Below are positions 1 to 12,200 of a stretch of 64,000 nucleotides of DNA, in pieces. Below the pieces are notes generated by a model, which worked only from the letters and a program-made list of their open reading frames with translations, was not told where the DNA came from and ran no database searches. The translations under genes and the position numbers were made by a program. The stretch's first letter is position 1. Every line of letters begins with the position of its first letter. Source of the stretch: Saccopteryx bilineata (taxonomy: Eukaryota > Chordata > Mammalia > Chiroptera > Emballonuridae); NCBI RefSeq assembly GCF_036850765.1, contig NC_089494.1, forward strand, positions 57,801,809-57,865,808, read 5' to 3'.

Positions 1-472
1 TCAGGTCCTTTCTTGAGTTTCAGAACCTTTAAAAACAGTCTATTTTAAATAATTTCAAGGTTACAAACACATAATAGAAACAGTACAAAGACCTCCTGCT
101 TCCCCTTGGCCTAAATATCTAACTGGTTAGTCTTTAAGTATTTCTCTGAACCATCTGAAAGTAAACTGTGGCCACGAGACCCCTTCACTCCTTTATATTC
201 CAGTCTGGATTTCTCAAAACAAGGCTACTCCCTCGGCTAACCACCGTGACTCTCCTCCCACCAGGAACAGTGCCTCTGTGTTTCCCTGTCTCTCTCATCC
301 TGGAGTTCTAAAGAGTCAAAACCTCTCATTCTCCAGGATGGCCTGGGTCACCCTCAGTTTGGGTCCATCTGACGCATCCTCATGGCCAGACTCAGTCCGT
401 GTTTTCTTGACAAGAAAATCCCAAGAAGTGGTGCCGAGCTCCTCTCACCTGTACAGAGCTGTGACTGCCAGC
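1..472. other. unassigned non-coding sequence
   Basis: I recognise no gene or repeat here. The 120-codon open frame at 278-640 runs into the adjacent hAT element and has no family resemblance. Confidence 0.5.
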
Positions 473-480
473 CTTTACCA

Positions 481-816
481 CAGGGGTCCCCAAACTACGG
501 CCCGGCCCGCGGGCCGCATGCGGCCCCCTGAGGCCATTTATCCGGCCCTCGAAGCACTTCCAGAAGGGGCACCTCTTTCATTGGTGGTCAGTGAGAGGAG
601 CATAGTTCCCATTGAAATACTGGTCAGTTTGTTGGTTTAAATTTACTTGTTCTTTATTTTAAATATTGTATTTGTTCCCGTTTGTTTTTTACTTTAAAAT
701 AAGGTATGTGCAGTGTGCATAGGGATTTGTTCATAGTTTTTTTTTTATAGTCCGGCCCTCCAATGGTCTGAGGGACAGTGAACTGGCCCCCTGTGTAAAA
801 AGTTTGGGGACCCCTG
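481..816. mobile_element. non-autonomous hAT element (family hAT-1, long form, 336 bp)
   Basis: The terminal inverted repeats read caggggtccccaaact at the left and agtttggggacccctg at the right. A perfect 8-bp duplication, ctttacca, flanks the element at 473-480 and 817-824, the size hAT transposases make. It has no coding capacity. Shorter deletion forms of the same family lie at 15,238-15,428 and 31,096-31,268. Confidence 0.9.
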
Positions 817-824
817 CTTTACCA

Positions 825-1060
825 TAAAGTCGCCATTTCCTTCTTTGCAGTTAATCAGTACTTTGTGGAAAAATACTATGACACTCTGCCAAGACCCGGT
901 TTTTCATCAAACCTCCACCCACCCATTGACAGCTGTCTTCATCAACAACCATTGTGATGTTTTTCCATTTCCTACCCCCTTCTACATTTATTGGTTGGCA
1001 TTCTCCTGTAAAAAAGAGCTTTCCTTCCCCATTTCCATTTATTTATTTATCAATATAAAT
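825..1060. other. unassigned non-coding sequence
   Basis: AT-rich spacer between the hAT element and an L1; nothing recognised. Confidence 0.5.
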
Positions 1061-1072
1061 TCATTGAATCTT

Positions 1073-1733
1073 TTTTATTAGAAATTAATTATTTTTAATT
1101 GAACTTATTAGGGTGACACTAGCTAACACAATTAAATTTTTTTTATTTATTCATTTTAGAAAGGAGAGAGGGAGAGGGGGGGGGAGGAGCAGGAAGCATC
1201 AACTCCCATATGTGCCTTGACCAGGCAAGCCCAGGGTTTCGAACCGGTGACCTCAGCATTTCCAGGTCGACGCTTTATCCACTGCGCCACCACAGGTCAG
1301 GCGCTAAGACAATTATAGACTTCAAGTGCCCTATTCTACAACACATCTCTGTACACTGTATTGTGATCACCCCCCCCCCCCAGTTAAGTCTTTGTCCATC
1401 ACTACTTTGCCCTCCTATACCCTCCACTACCTCCCCCCACACATAATCAAAACATTGTTGTCCGTGTTTATAGGGGTTTTTTTTTGGGGGGGGTGTCTTT
1501 TTTTACTCAGTCCCTCCATCTCCCTCACCCAGGCCCCCGCCTTCCTCCCATAGCTGTCAGCCGGCTCTCTATGAGTCTGTCTCTACTTTGCTTATTAGTT
1601 CATTTTCTTCATTATATTCCACATGAGTGAAGTCATGTGGCACTTGTCTTTCTCTGACTGGCTTATTTCACTCAGCATAATGCTCTCCAGGTCCATTCAT
1701 GCTGTCACAAAAGTGAGATTTTCTTCTTTTTTA
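1073..1733 (-). mobile_element. L1 3' end, antisense, 5'-truncated
   Basis: Read on the minus strand this is an L1 3' terminus, including the familiar tract for sense 'tgagtgaaataagccagtcagagaaagac' (seen here as its complement near 1,650-1,690). The direct repeat tcattgaatctt flanks it at 1,061-1,072 and 1,734-1,745, so this is a target-primed insertion. A SINE-C sits inside it at 1,135-1,302. The homopolymer C run near 1,371-1,381 lies in the L1 3' UTR. Confidence 0.8.
1135..1302 (-). mobile_element. SINE-C (antisense), nested in L1
   Basis: On the minus strand it has the tRNA-like head cctgacctgtggtggcgcag, the body 'caaggcacatatgggagttgatgcttcctgctcc' in diverged form, and an AT-rich tail. 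The TSD is gctaacacaatta (1,122-1,134) versus gctaagacaatta (1,303-1,315), one mismatch. Confidence 0.88.
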
Positions 1734-1745
1734 TCATTGAATCTT

Positions 1746-2450
1746 ATCTAATAGCTTATGAATACCTCACTATCATTATTTATTTTGATCCTCTAATTTT
1801 CCCCGATTTGACGGGTGAGAGTCCCTTGTACTTCCCTTTTCAGAAAGTAGATTTAGTGGATACAATTTCATATACCAAGAGGGATATTCAAGGCCAAAGA
1901 CTGCTTTTTCAATTTGTTCGGGGAATTGTGAAGATAACACACAGAAATAATTTTGAATGTGTTGCTTTTTTTCTTTCAAAATATCTACTAGCTGACATTC
2001 ATCTTTAATTATAAATAGACCTCCTCTTAGAATCAACTGTCAGTACGTTTCAAAATGGGATACCTATATTATCCTTTATAAAAAGATGGAAGACATAAAA
2101 AATAATCTTTAACAATAAGCCTGTTCCCTCAAACTTCTGCTATGATTCAAGACACTCCAGAGCAGAACATATATATACAGGGTGGAAGTCACACAGCATC
2201 TCAGATGATGGGAGATAATATGCATAAAACACCAGACCCGGTACAGATGCTCAGTAAGTGACAATTGTTAGCTTGTGTCCTTTCACTTGTCCCAGCCCTA
2301 AACATCATCCACTCCCCTCCTCTGGTACCACCCACTTCCATTACTAGTTTTGTCACAGTTCCATCTTTCAAGCAATAAACCTCAGAGTCATCTTCAAATC
2401 TCCCCTCTCCCTCCCTCAATTGATACACTCTGTTAGTTCAAGAATCCAGC
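1746..2450. other. unassigned non-coding sequence
   Basis: I find no gene or repeat family here. Short open frames on both strands lack any recognisable motif. Confidence 0.5.
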
Positions 2451-2775
2451 CTCTTGTTCAGACCCAGCCGTTAACACTCTCTTCTCTCCACCAGATTCCG
2501 CTTCCTAAATAATATGGACATGGCACTCCCCAACAGAGAGGACTTCTCTCTCTGCAGAATAAGGCTAAATCCCCAAGCCTGGCGCTCAGGGCACTTCACA
2601 TTCTGACACCAAACATTAGTCTCACTCTCATTTCATGCTGCAAACCCACTGAAATCCAGGCTCTCAATTATTTGTGTACTTATTAACCTACTTAAATCTA
2701 CTTCAAGGCCTTGAAATCTAGGGGTGGTACACTGATTCATCTTGTATCTCCATTGTCCAGCTCTGTGCCCAGCAA
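2451..2775 (+). repeat. LINE L2 3' region (sense)
   Basis: The order of short blocks matches the L2 3' end read in sense, though diverged: 'cagacccagcc', 'cttcacattctgac', 'tcatgctgcaaacccac', then 'tatctccattgtccagctctgtgccc'. This is an old pan-mammalian repeat, dead and without coding content. Confidence 0.55.
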
Positions 2776-3112
2776 ATGTTTGCTGTTCTCCTAAACAAAA
2801 AGGCACCTGTGGAAGATGCAGTTATCCACTTATTAGAAGCACCACACATAAAAGAGCCAATTTCTCTAGAATTTTATTACTGATTATAGTCAGTCACACA
2901 TTTGTTTTGGATAGTAGAATAATGAGGTTATTTAGCATACTTCAGCAGAATAGGTAAAAACCTCTTTTAAATAGACATTACTTCTGTTAGCTAACAAAAA
3001 GCCCACTGAATAAAGTATTTAATTATCATTCTCAATAACAGATATGCCAAGTTTTAGGGTTTGTTTTTTTTTAATGCTTAATTTTGCTTTTAAACTGGTG
3101 TTTTGCATCAAC
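2776..3112. other. unassigned non-coding sequence
   Basis: Nothing recognised between the L2 and MLT2-like fragments. Confidence 0.5.
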
Positions 3113-3917
3113 TGTTTATTTGATGGTCAACTTTATGTGTTGATTTGGCTACAGGTTAGGGTCTCCAGTTATTCAAACACTAACCTAAGTGTTGCTATGA
3201 AGGTATTTTGTAGATGTGATTTAAATCCATAATCAGTTGGGATTATCCTAGATAACCTGGGCAGGCATGATTCAATCTGTTGAAATGCCTGAAGAGGCCC
3301 TGGCCGGTTGGCTCAGCGGTAGAGCATCGGCCTGGCGTGCGGGGGACCTGGGTTCGATTCCCGGCCAGGGCACATAGGAGAAGCGCCCATTTGCTTCTCC
3401 ACCCCCCCCTCCTTCCTCTCTGTCTCTCTCTTCCCCTCCCGCAGCCAAGGCTCCATTGGAGCAAAGATGGCCCAGGCGCTGGGGATGGCTCCTTGGCCTC
3501 TGCCCCAGGCGCTAGAGTGGCTCTGGTCGCGGCACAGCGACGCCCCAGAGGGGCAGAGCATCGCCCCCTGGTGGGCAGAGCATCGCCCCTGGTGGGCGTG
3601 CCAGGTGGATCCCGGTCGGGCACATGCGGGAGTCTGTCTGACTGTCTCTCCCCGGTTTCCAGCTTCAGAAAAATACAGAAAAAAAAGAAATACCTGAAGA
3701 GTGGGGCTGAGGTTTCCCTGAAGAAGTCCCACCTATGAACAGCAGCTTTGCCCTGTGCCCACAAGTTCCAACCTGGGTACCCTTCCTGACTTCCTGCCCT
3801 ACAGATTTCAGACCAGCCTATCCAACCCCTCCCTCCCCAATTACATTCGCTGATTTCCAGCAATAAATGTTTTCTCTCCTACTGGTTCTGTTTCTCTGAT
3901 AGAACCCTGACCAGTAG
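3113..3917 (+). mobile_element. MLT2-type ERVL LTR, split by a SINE
   Basis: The left part (gtcaactttatgtgttgatttggctac) and the right part, ending tactggttctgtttctctgatagaaccctgaccagtag, follow the order of ancient ERVL (MLT2-like) LTRs. The polyadenylation motif aataaa near 3,862 fits the sense orientation. SINE-A at 3,297-3,687 interrupts it. This is a solo LTR remnant with no internal viral genes. Confidence 0.7.
3297..3687 (+). mobile_element. SINE-A copy 1
   Basis: The tRNA-like head has the A-box-like ggctcagcggtagagc and B-box-like ggttcgattcc, then a GC-rich body, a pyrimidine tract ending in ttccag and a short A-rich tail. The TSD is aaatgcctgaagag (3,283-3,296) versus aaatacctgaagag (3,688-3,701). 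It has two copies of the internal agcatcgccccctggtggg unit. The 206- and 152-codon open frames across it are by-products of its GC richness. Confidence 0.95.
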
Positions 3918-4084
3918 TCTACTTTCAGAATAAAGAGGGGAAGAGCTTGCAACAGCTGAACACTTAACAAGATCTAAAGACGACTTTCACAGTATTGCTT
4001 CAGGTGGAGTGGGAAGTATTCAAGTCTTAGAACAGCAGATACCCCACATTCAAACACAAGTACAAATACACATATGCCACGGCT

Positions 4085-4960
4085 TCTGTCCACCTGTATT
4101 CATTATACAGTCATTTGGCAAACAGTTATTAGGAAAGGCACTGGGGAAAGAACAGGCATGATCCCTGCTCTCAGGGAGTTTACAGGATAGCAAGAACATC
4201 AGGCATCAGAACAGTAATTATGCAAATGCTGATTTAATTATAATTATGATGACTGCTAGGAAGTACAGGAAGCCTGTTGGCATATCGTAGGGGAATCTAA
4301 CCAACTGGGAAGGGCTTTTGGAAAATCACTGTGGAATGATACTGAAGCTAAGACTAGAAGGTAAGCAGGCAATCGCCAAGAAGAGCATGAGAAAAAGAAC
4401 ATTTTAGGCCCAGGGAGCCTACTATACAAAGGTTTTACGCAGGGAAGGATCTAGATGAATTCAAGCACCTGAAAGATGGCCAGCAAGTCTGGGCTCCTGT
4501 GAATTGGAGATGAAGAGCATACAGGATCAGATGGCCACACTAATGAAAAGCACTGATCTTCAACAGTGGGTTATCATCACATACTTTACAGCAGACAGTG
4601 ACATGATCAGATTGTGCTTTAAAGTCTTTTCTAGCAGCTGTGTAAAATTTGGGAGGAAGGAGGCAAACTGGATTTGGGGTCAGCAGTTACGAGGCTTTTG
4701 CTATAGTATGGGAAGGAGACCACAGAGGCAGGGCCAAGGGCAGTGTGACAGGGATGGAGACGGATGGTTGGGAAAGAACCAATAGGCTGGACTATCTGCC
4801 AAGGTGAGGAGCTAGGGCAGGAGAGATCAAGGCAGGAGAGAAGATCAAAGTTCTGTTTGTGGGGATCACGCATTTGCAATTCCTGGAAGACAGCCACGTG
4901 GAAATATGTTTCTGGAATTCAGAAGATACCTGGGTCCAGATAAATAAATGTGGGATTTGC
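4085..4960 (-). repeat. LINE L2 (antisense), diverged
   Basis: The plus strand reads as the complement of L2 3' sequence: 'cagtcatttggcaaacagttatt', 'atccctgctctcagggagtttaca', 'gacatgatcagattgtgctttaaag'. The 93-codon frame at 4,504-4,785 lies inside it and is not a gene. Confidence 0.6.
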
Positions 4961-6465
4961 AAGTTGAGTCAGAACCTGATGAGGCCAAACAGGGAAGGAA
5001 CAGACAGTGAGTAAAAGACCGAGCACAGCCCTGGGACTACTGACCTTATAACTAGGTGGAAGTGAGCCGGAAGAGGAACAATCAAGAGGACCCGTGTTCA
5101 CAGAATGCAAACTCACTTACACAAAATCCTTCTCCATAAGCTAGTTCAGCCTCTAAGCTCAAAAGGGTGCACATTTTCACTAAAAAGGAAATAACTACAT
5201 GTATGGGTAACAACTTAGGGAAAACCCAATTTGAATAGACACAAATAATTTCCAGCTAGCGTGGTTTATACAATGGATACCACCTCACTGATTATTGTTT
5301 GCAATAGTTATTCAGTCTTTCGGTCAAACTGTACTTTCCAAAGTTACTTCTTATTAACACTAATGGCTTGGCCCTTTATGTATAATTAGTTCAAGCAATT
5401 AGGTCTAAGGCTCACATTAGAACACATTGCTTTAATCTTTTGAAAATCACTGTGTGTCACATTATTCTAAGAGTGCCTCACTTGAAAGAAAACACTGAAC
5501 CAGTAGGAAGTACTAATTTAAAAAGCTCTAAGAAGAGTGCCCCAGCCCCCAAACGAATCACACAAATTAGTGCAGGATCAGTGACTAAAAGAATTTAGGC
5601 TGCAGGAAAGTACGTGTTTACATTAACATCGCACTTTCTCAGACTAGTAACGCTTCTTGCCTTAATCCCCTCATTAATACAACACAAGGTATGTCAGAGA
5701 AAGCTCCACAGTGTGAGGAGGTCAGAGGGCAGTCTGTAAGGTGGCCTTCTCATAGCTTATAAAAACAGGCCCAGCAGAGGCCCACAGATCCAGCAGTCAC
5801 CACGGCATGATGCACAAGTAGGAGCTTAATGAATATTTGATGATGACATTTTTCCTCCTTTGCAAGTGTTGTTACACGGCAGCCCCCAACTTATCAATGG
5901 GACTTGTGCCCAAAAGTTGGTTTTTCAAGACCACTACTTGAAACTTGGAACACATTTTTAATTAAAAATTGTTATAAATGGTGGGGCCCAGGATATGTGC
6001 CAAACCGTCATCGAGTTAAACTAGAGTTTCTAATAACCAGTTATAAATGTTCTTGTGAAAAAATACCGAGCATAGTTTTGTATTCCATGATGCAGGCTTC
6101 CTCAGCAGCAGTCCAAGAATGGACAAAGATGTCACTCCTCCTAGGAGAAAGAAAAGAACTCTTCTTCTGCCTCCAAGCCAGGAATCTGAACAAAGGGCTA
6201 ATGGCAAGGCAGCATTGGGAGTCGGGGCCAGAGGCTACCACATGACAGGCCCACATCCCAAGATAAGGATGTGGGGGGCATTTCAGAGTGGGTGAGGCAA
6301 AGACTCAAGCCTGGCAGGGCTGTAGAGGTACAGGAAGATTAGGGATTCCCTACCAAAATGACATTAGGCTGTGCTTAGAAAGTCAACAGCAAGAGCTGAA
6401 ATCAAACATGCTCTGATAGGAACCCTGAAGGGAAAGGTGGGTCTGGGACCAGGGACAACCTAAAA
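4961..6465. other. unassigned non-coding sequence
   Basis: About 1.5 kb with no assignable gene or young repeat. The part at 5,880-5,990 (caacttatcaatgggacttg) may be an old DNA-transposon fragment, but I cannot place it. Confidence 0.4.
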
Positions 6466-6784
6466 CAGGGGTCGGGAACCTTTTTGGCTGAGAGAGCCAT
6501 GAATGCCACATATTTTAAAATGTAATTCCGTGAGAGCCATAAAATGACCCCTGTACGTTACGCATTATCCAATAAAAATTTGGTGTTGTCCTGGAGGACA
6601 GCTGTGATTGGCTCCAGCCACCCGCAATCATGAACATGAGTGGTAGGAAATGAATGGATTGTAATACATAAGAATGTTTTATATTTTTAATGTTATTTTT
6701 TTTAATTAAAGATTTATCTGTGAGCCAGATGCAGCCATCAATAGAGCCACATCTGGCTAGCAAGCCATAGGTTCTTGACCCCTA
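6466..6784. mobile_element. non-autonomous hAT element (family hAT-2, 319 bp)
   Basis: It begins caggggtcgggaacc and ends ggttcttgacccct plus a, imperfect inverted repeats. A perfect 8-bp TSD, acctaaaa, flanks it at 6,458-6,465 and 6,785-6,792. It carries the family block gagagccatgaatgccacat. There is no coding capacity. A sister copy is at 43,657-43,984. Confidence 0.9.
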
Positions 6785-6792
6785 ACCTAAAA

Positions 6793-7640
6793 GGTGAGTC
6801 CTGAGCACGGTAAGATACCAATGGAACACTGGAGACTCTTGTGCTTTCAGGACATATTGTTATCCGAAGTCTCTGAAACTATATCAGAAGCAATATAGCT
6901 ACTCCGCTATTTGTACACAGGTGGTTCCTCTGCCCAACCTTCCCAAGACAGACTAGATGGGTCAGAACCTCCATGACTTCCTATCGTGGTCTATCTATGT
7001 GGTCTCAGCCAGTTTGACTTGAGAACTTGGAAGCAGATGAGTGTCTTCACCCAGTTCTTGGCCCTAGCCTCTAATCCATCCCACGAGAGAAAGAGTAGTT
7101 ATTTCTACATCTAAGGTACATGAGATGTATTGTGTCTGCACCAGTCTTCCACAACTGATATCCAAACTTGAAAAGCCATCAAGCTATAATATTTAAAAGA
7201 TGTCCATCAGATAATATCCTTAGGCTATTAACTCAACCAATAGTAAAACACTAGTCTGTACTCAATGCAGAAGAAGGTCAATTTAAAAGTTGACTTTTTT
7301 ATTCTTAAATTTACTTACAGCTTTAATTTTTAATACAGTTTTATTCTTCAGAATACATAAAACAATAATAGAAAAAGGAACAAAAAAATAAAAATGTCTC
7401 TAAAAGTCTTTTAAGTTATTTACTAGGTAAGAAAAATGGCAGGCGGGACTATAGCCTTCAGGCAGAAGCTTAGGAGATTGTTCTCCGCGAAATCTGCCCT
7501 GACTTCCTGCAAAAACCCAAAAGTGACACTGTGGTAGCCAGGGCAGGCTTCCTCACGGAACTGGTTCTGTCTGGGAAGCCCTCAGTTTAGGACCCCACTT
7601 GAGGGCTGGAAGCCTCCAAGTTAGCTCCCTGATGTTCTTA
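6793..7640. other. unassigned non-coding sequence
   Basis: Nothing recognised. 7,300-7,430 is very AT-rich; 7,440-7,640 is more balanced but has no clear family match. Confidence 0.45.
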
Positions 7641-7841
7641 AACTGAAGTAAACACTCAAGGATCACCAACTAACTACCTAAGGAAAAATCTCTAACATTG
7701 CAAGACAGACCAAAGGAAACATAAGGGAAGCAACATAGAGGAAACAGGTAGTACAGGGAACAAAAAACATCAATATCCTTAGAAGGTTAAGAGAAAATAT
7801 TGCACCCATAAAAGAAAAAAGGAATACTTTAAAAAAGGAGC

Positions 7842-8230
7842 CTGACCAGGTGGTGGCACAGTGGATAGAGCATCGGACTGGGACATGGAGGACCCAGGTC
7901 TGAAAACTGGAGGTCACCAGCTTGAGCACAGGCTCATCTGACTTGAGCATGGGATCATAGACATGACCCCAGATCATAAACATATAACCCTATGGTCACT
8001 GGCTTGAGCCCAAAGGTCATTGGCTTGAAGCTCAAGGGCGCTGGCTTGAGCAAGGGGTCACTCGCTCTGTTGTAGCCCCCTGGGCACAGCACATATGAGA
8101 AAGCAATCAATGAACAACTAAGGTGCCACAACAAAGAACTGATGCTTCTGATCTCTTTCCCTTCCTGCCTGTCTGTCCCTATCTATCCCTCTCTCTGTCT
8201 CTCCACTAAAAAATAAATAAATAAATAAAA
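7842..8230 (+). mobile_element. SINE-B copy 1 (long form)
   Basis: Head cctgaccaggtggtggcaca, then repeated ggtcactggcttgagc units, the block gagaaagcaatcaatgaac, a CT-rich segment and an (aata)n tail. It is more diverged than later copies, and I cannot match a TSD with confidence. Confidence 0.85.
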
Positions 8231-8759
8231 GAAAAAAGTAAATTCAGATATGAAAAACTCAAGAGAAGGGCTGGAAAATAAGGCTAAAAAAGTCTCCCAG
8301 AAAGTAGGGCAAGAAGATGAAAAATGCAGAAATATGAGAAGAGAAAGGAAAATTAGAGAACCAATCCTGGAAACCCAATATTCAAATAAAAAGAGAATAG
8401 AGAAGAGAAAAGGGAATATTCAATTATCAAAATGTTGTTTCAGATCTTAAGAACCTGAATTTTCCAGACTGAACTGGCCCATCAAGTACCCAAACAAATT
8501 CAATTTTAAAAGAAAAAATACTACTAACTACGAAACAGAATGCAAACTTAGATTAGATTCAAGAATGGGGTTTTAAAATAGGTTTGGTCATCTTAACAGA
8601 AACACTTGAGGGTAGGGGACAATGGACTGTGCCTTGAATACTCTGAAGGAAAATTTTTTCCAACCTAGAATTTTATTCCCAGCCAAACTATTTAATCAAG
8701 GATAAGACTAGTGTAAAAACATTTATAGACATTTAAGTTCTCAAAAACTTTGCCTCACA

Positions 8760-9081
8760 GCCTGGCCAGGCAGTGGTGCAGTGGATAGAATGTTGGACTG
8801 GGATGCAGAAGACCCAGGTTCGAGACCCCAAGGTCACCAGCTTGAACCCAGGGTCACTGGCTCCAGCAAGGGGTTGCTCAGTCTGCTGAAGGCCCGCGGT
8901 CAAGGCACATGTGAGAAAGCAATCAATGAACAACTAAGGTGTTGCAACGTGCAATGAAAAACTAATGATTGATGCTTCTCATCTCTCTCCGTTCCTGTCT
9001 GTCTGTCCCTGTCTATCCCTCTCTCTGACTCCTCTCTGTCTCTGTAAAAATAAATAAATAAAAATAAATTAAAAAAAAAAC
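8760..9081 (+). mobile_element. SINE-B copy 2
   Basis: Full SINE-B with a perfect 14-bp TSD, aactttgcctcaca, at 8,746-8,759 and 9,082-9,095. It is inserted in the L1M fragment. Confidence 0.93.
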
Positions 9082-9640
9082 AACTTTGCCTCACAAAGCT
9101 AATGAAAGGTGTGATACATTAAAAAGAAATGGAGAAAAGGGAAAATATAATAATAATAATAAAAAACCTGGATTAATGCAAAGGAGGATAGGGTAGAGAG
9201 AAAAAAGACATAGTAATTGATTTAATCCCAAATATATCAGTAATCATCTGAAATGTAAATGGAGTAAATATTGAAATTAATAGACAAAGATTTTCAGACA
9301 AAAAAAACAACCTAATTTTACACTGCTTACAAGAAACAGAACTTGAAGACAGAAAAATTGAAAGTAAAAGCCTGAATAAAGTATGATGGCTTAGCTAGAG
9401 TAAACTCATACAAAATAGACTTTAAGGCAAAATCATTAATAGAGATTTTTTTAGAAGTATTTCAGATTTATAAAGGTGTCTATCCACCAGAAAGATAGGA
9501 CAATCATAAATTATATGCACCCAGTAATATCACTTTAAAATTTATAAAGCAAATACTGATAGAACTAAAAGGAAAAATTGACTAATCCATAACTATAAGC
9601 AGGAGATTTTAATATAACTCTGTTGGAGGTGAAAAACAAG

Positions 9641-10035
9641 CAGATAAATGTACTAAGAATATGTATCTGCACACTATAATTAAGATATTTGTATGCTTTT
9701 AGCACCAGATTTGACTGTCTTCATATTGTTGGAAATAGTTCCTCATATTGTACCTACTAAATCTTTTGGAAGAGAAAAAAGGGGGGAGAAGCAGGGATGT
9801 GGGGGGAGAAAAGGGAGGGGGAGAGAGAGAAAGAGAAAGATACAGAGGGGAGCTCCTGAGTAACACTAAAGGAAGAACCAGACAGCAAATATGCCCTGAG
9901 CACAGAGAGCAACCCATCCAGAGAGGTAAGATCCAGCACACCTGGGCTCCGCTGAATACTCATGGCATCCAGATGTTCACTGGGCCTCTGCAGGCATCTC
10001 TTGATGGCAGGTGTACTTCTAGCCAAAAAAACCAA
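9641..10035. other. unassigned non-coding sequence with a purine-rich run
   Basis: 9,775-9,850 is a G/A-rich run. The rest, to the start of the MLT1 LTR, is unrecognised. The overlapping short frames on both strands come from the biased composition. Confidence 0.45.
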
Positions 10036-10508
10036 CTGTGACAGGCTGAAAAATGAGCCTTTAAACATATGTTCACTTCCTAATCCCCAGACCTTGTGAA
10101 TGTTACCTTAGACAACCAAAGAAAGAATATTACCCTATATGGCAAAAAGTATAATGAAGTTAAGATGAAGAAGAGGTGCTTATCCTGAATTATCTGGGTG
10201 GGCCCTGAATGCAATGTATCCTTATGAGAGAGAGGCGGAGGGAGTTTTGGACAGAATAGAAGACAGACACAGAGAAAAGGAAGATGTAGGCTGCAAGCCA
10301 AGAACCCCAAGAATGCTGGCAGTCTGGATGCTGAAGAAGCACGGAATGGATTCTCCCTTAGGTCATTAGTAGAGTGGCCCTGCCGACCTCACAATTTCAG
10401 GCTAATAAAACTGACTCTAGACTTCTGACCTACAGAACTATGAAAGAATAAATTAGTGTTTTAAGCCACCAAGTGTGTGGTAATTTGTTATATCAGCCAT
10501 AGGGCATA
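10036..10508 (+). mobile_element. MLT1-type MaLR LTR
   Basis: The sequence follows the MLT1 order: 'catatgttcacttcctaatccccagacc', 'gttaagatgaagaagaggtgctt', 'gggtgggccctgaatgcaatg', 'ggccctgccgacctcac', 'gacctacagaactatgaaagaataaa', and an end like 'ttaagccaccaagtgtgtggtaatttgttat'. It is an ancient solo LTR without genes. Confidence 0.8.
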
Positions 10509-10730
10509 CCGCCCCCTATGACAGCGAACACACAGGTGCACAACACAGGGCCACCGATAAGGTAGCAGTATATCACTTTCATTTAAAGAAAAACCAACTC
10601 CCATTAGAGAGCTGATAAAGAGGTTACTAAACCTTTGATAACTGAATTAAATTTCTTTATAAGTGGTTCAACATGAATTGAATTTTCTAACTCTCTCTTC
10701 ACCTTGAAAACCAAAGTAAGAATAGCAAGC

Positions 10731-10856
10731 CCTGGCCTCATAGCTCAGCTGGTTAGAACATCATCCCGATACACCAAGGTTGAAGGTTCAATCCCTGGTC
10801 AGGGCACATATAAGAAGCAATCAATGAATGCATGACTAAGTGGAAAAATAAATCAA

Positions 10857-10892
<36 letters not shown>

Positions 10893-10930
10893 CCTTCCTC
10901 TCTATAGAATCAATAATCTAAAAAAAAATA
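10731..10930 (+). mobile_element. SINE-D copy 1 (Ves-like head)
   Basis: tRNA-like head gccctggcctcatagctcag with B-box-like ggttcaatccc, then aagcaatcaatgaatgcatgac, a (tc)n run at about 10,860-10,891 and an A-rich tail. The layout resembles the bat Ves SINE type. Confidence 0.8.
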
Positions 10931-11446
10931 ACAATATCACAAAGTATATAAGCTAGATTACGACCAAGGCTTCATGGTTTTGTGCTCTTTTTGTCCCATT
11001 GGTCTACTACATATAGAGGAAAACTATCAAGTAGTGACCGATTTGGACATGCCGCTTGTGGACCCAGTCTCTTTGCTAATTTTTACATCATAATCCCTGA
11101 CCACACAGTATTACATAATGAGTACTCACTTTCCTTTGTGTTAATATAATATACAAAAGCTTTTTACCCATATAAAAATCCAGGAAGGATCCTTTTTTGT
11201 CCTTTTCTACTTATTAGAAGACACTTTAATCCTTCAGACATGACATGACTAGATGCTTTCTCAAAATAAGAAAATCCTAATAGCATGGCCATCATAAATC
11301 ATATTATTAAAAGAATTGTGGAAAAATTAGACACACAATTTCATTAACCAGCATTTTGAACAAGCTTAAATAGTTGCAGGTTACCTGCTGACTCAATTGT
11401 GACCAGTTTTAACAGTTTGAAATGTAACTTTAAAAGGTGGCAGAAT
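10931..11446. other. unassigned non-coding sequence
   Basis: No gene, RNA or repeat recognised. Confidence 0.5.
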
Positions 11447-11602
11447 TGTACTGGCCAGATAGCTCAGTTGGCTATAGCACCATCCTGAAGCACAGAGGTT
11501 GCTGGTTCGATCCCCGGTCAGGGTACATGCAGGAACAGATTAATGTTCCTGTCTCTCTTTCTCTCTCTTTCAGTAAAATAAATAAATAAACCTTTTTTAA
11601 AA
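11447..11602 (+). mobile_element. SINE-D copy 2
   Basis: Head tactggccagatagctcagttgg, B-box-like ggttcgatcccc, gtacatgcaggaacagatt, CT-rich segment and (aata)n tail. Shorter than copy 1, with no clear TSD. Confidence 0.75.
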
Positions 11603-11944
11603 AGTGAAAGAATTAATACTTCTTTTCCCAGCTTTTGATGCTTCTATAGCCAAGAGCCAAATGCTTCTAAAGTGTGACAAATGATTTTTCTAATTAAAAC
11701 TGATCAAACACTTAGCGTGCTGCTTAGTGGTATAATGCCCGTAAGAGGATTAGACAAACATTCTGGAAATACACAAAGCCATCGTGTTTGTTAATGAATT
11801 TCAGATAGAAAGAATAAAACACTTGGGTGTTTAAATAAGTGACTACATGTAATTTCTCGTTTGTTTAGTGACTGACTTTAAGACGACTTGGATCTAAGTA
11901 TTAGAAGTAACTTCTTGCTTCACTGCTGCCTGTTCTTGCTCTCT
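11603..11944. other. unassigned non-coding sequence
   Basis: Nothing recognised. Confidence 0.5.
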
Positions 11945-11956
11945 GCCAGGGTTTTT

Positions 11957-12188
11957 TGTTTGTTTGTTTTGTTTTGGGTTTCCTTTTTGTAGATTTTATT
12001 TATTGATTTTACAGAGAGAGGAGTGGAGGGAGAGAGAAGTATCAACTCATGGTTGGGTTGCTTCACTTTCGCTGTTCATTGCTTGCTTGTCGTATGTGCC
12101 TTGACCAGGCAAGCCTGGGGTTTTGAACTGGAAACCTCAATATCCCAGGCCAACGCTCTATCCACTGCACCACCACAGGCCAGGCACA
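11957..12188 (-). mobile_element. SINE-C (antisense)
   Basis: Reverse complement of the SINE-C layout, with the plus strand ending ccactgcaccaccacaggccaggc. The TSD is gccagggttttt (11,945-11,956) versus gccagtgttttt (12,189-12,200). Confidence 0.85.
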
Positions 12189-12200
12189 GCCAGTGTTTTT

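Larger units (their letters stand above)
7640..9640 (+). mobile_element. old L1M fragment (sense), interrupted by two SINE-Bs
   Basis: 8,236-8,700 resembles the ORF1-linked part of old L1M elements (gaaggaaaattttttccaacctagaattttattcccagccaaact). 9,240-9,640 resembles the ORF2 endonuclease region (caaaatagactttaaggcaaaa, tatatgcacccagtaat). It is full of stops and frameshifts. SINE-Bs lie at 7,842-8,230 and 8,760-9,081. Confidence 0.65.

Noticed and set aside
3298..3375. tRNA gene call on SINE heads
   Set aside because: Boxes A and B and a cloverleaf are present, but each is followed by a SINE body, tail and TSD; they are SINE heads.
3243..3863. 206-codon minus frame
   Set aside because: SINE-A copy 1 within an MLT2-like LTR.
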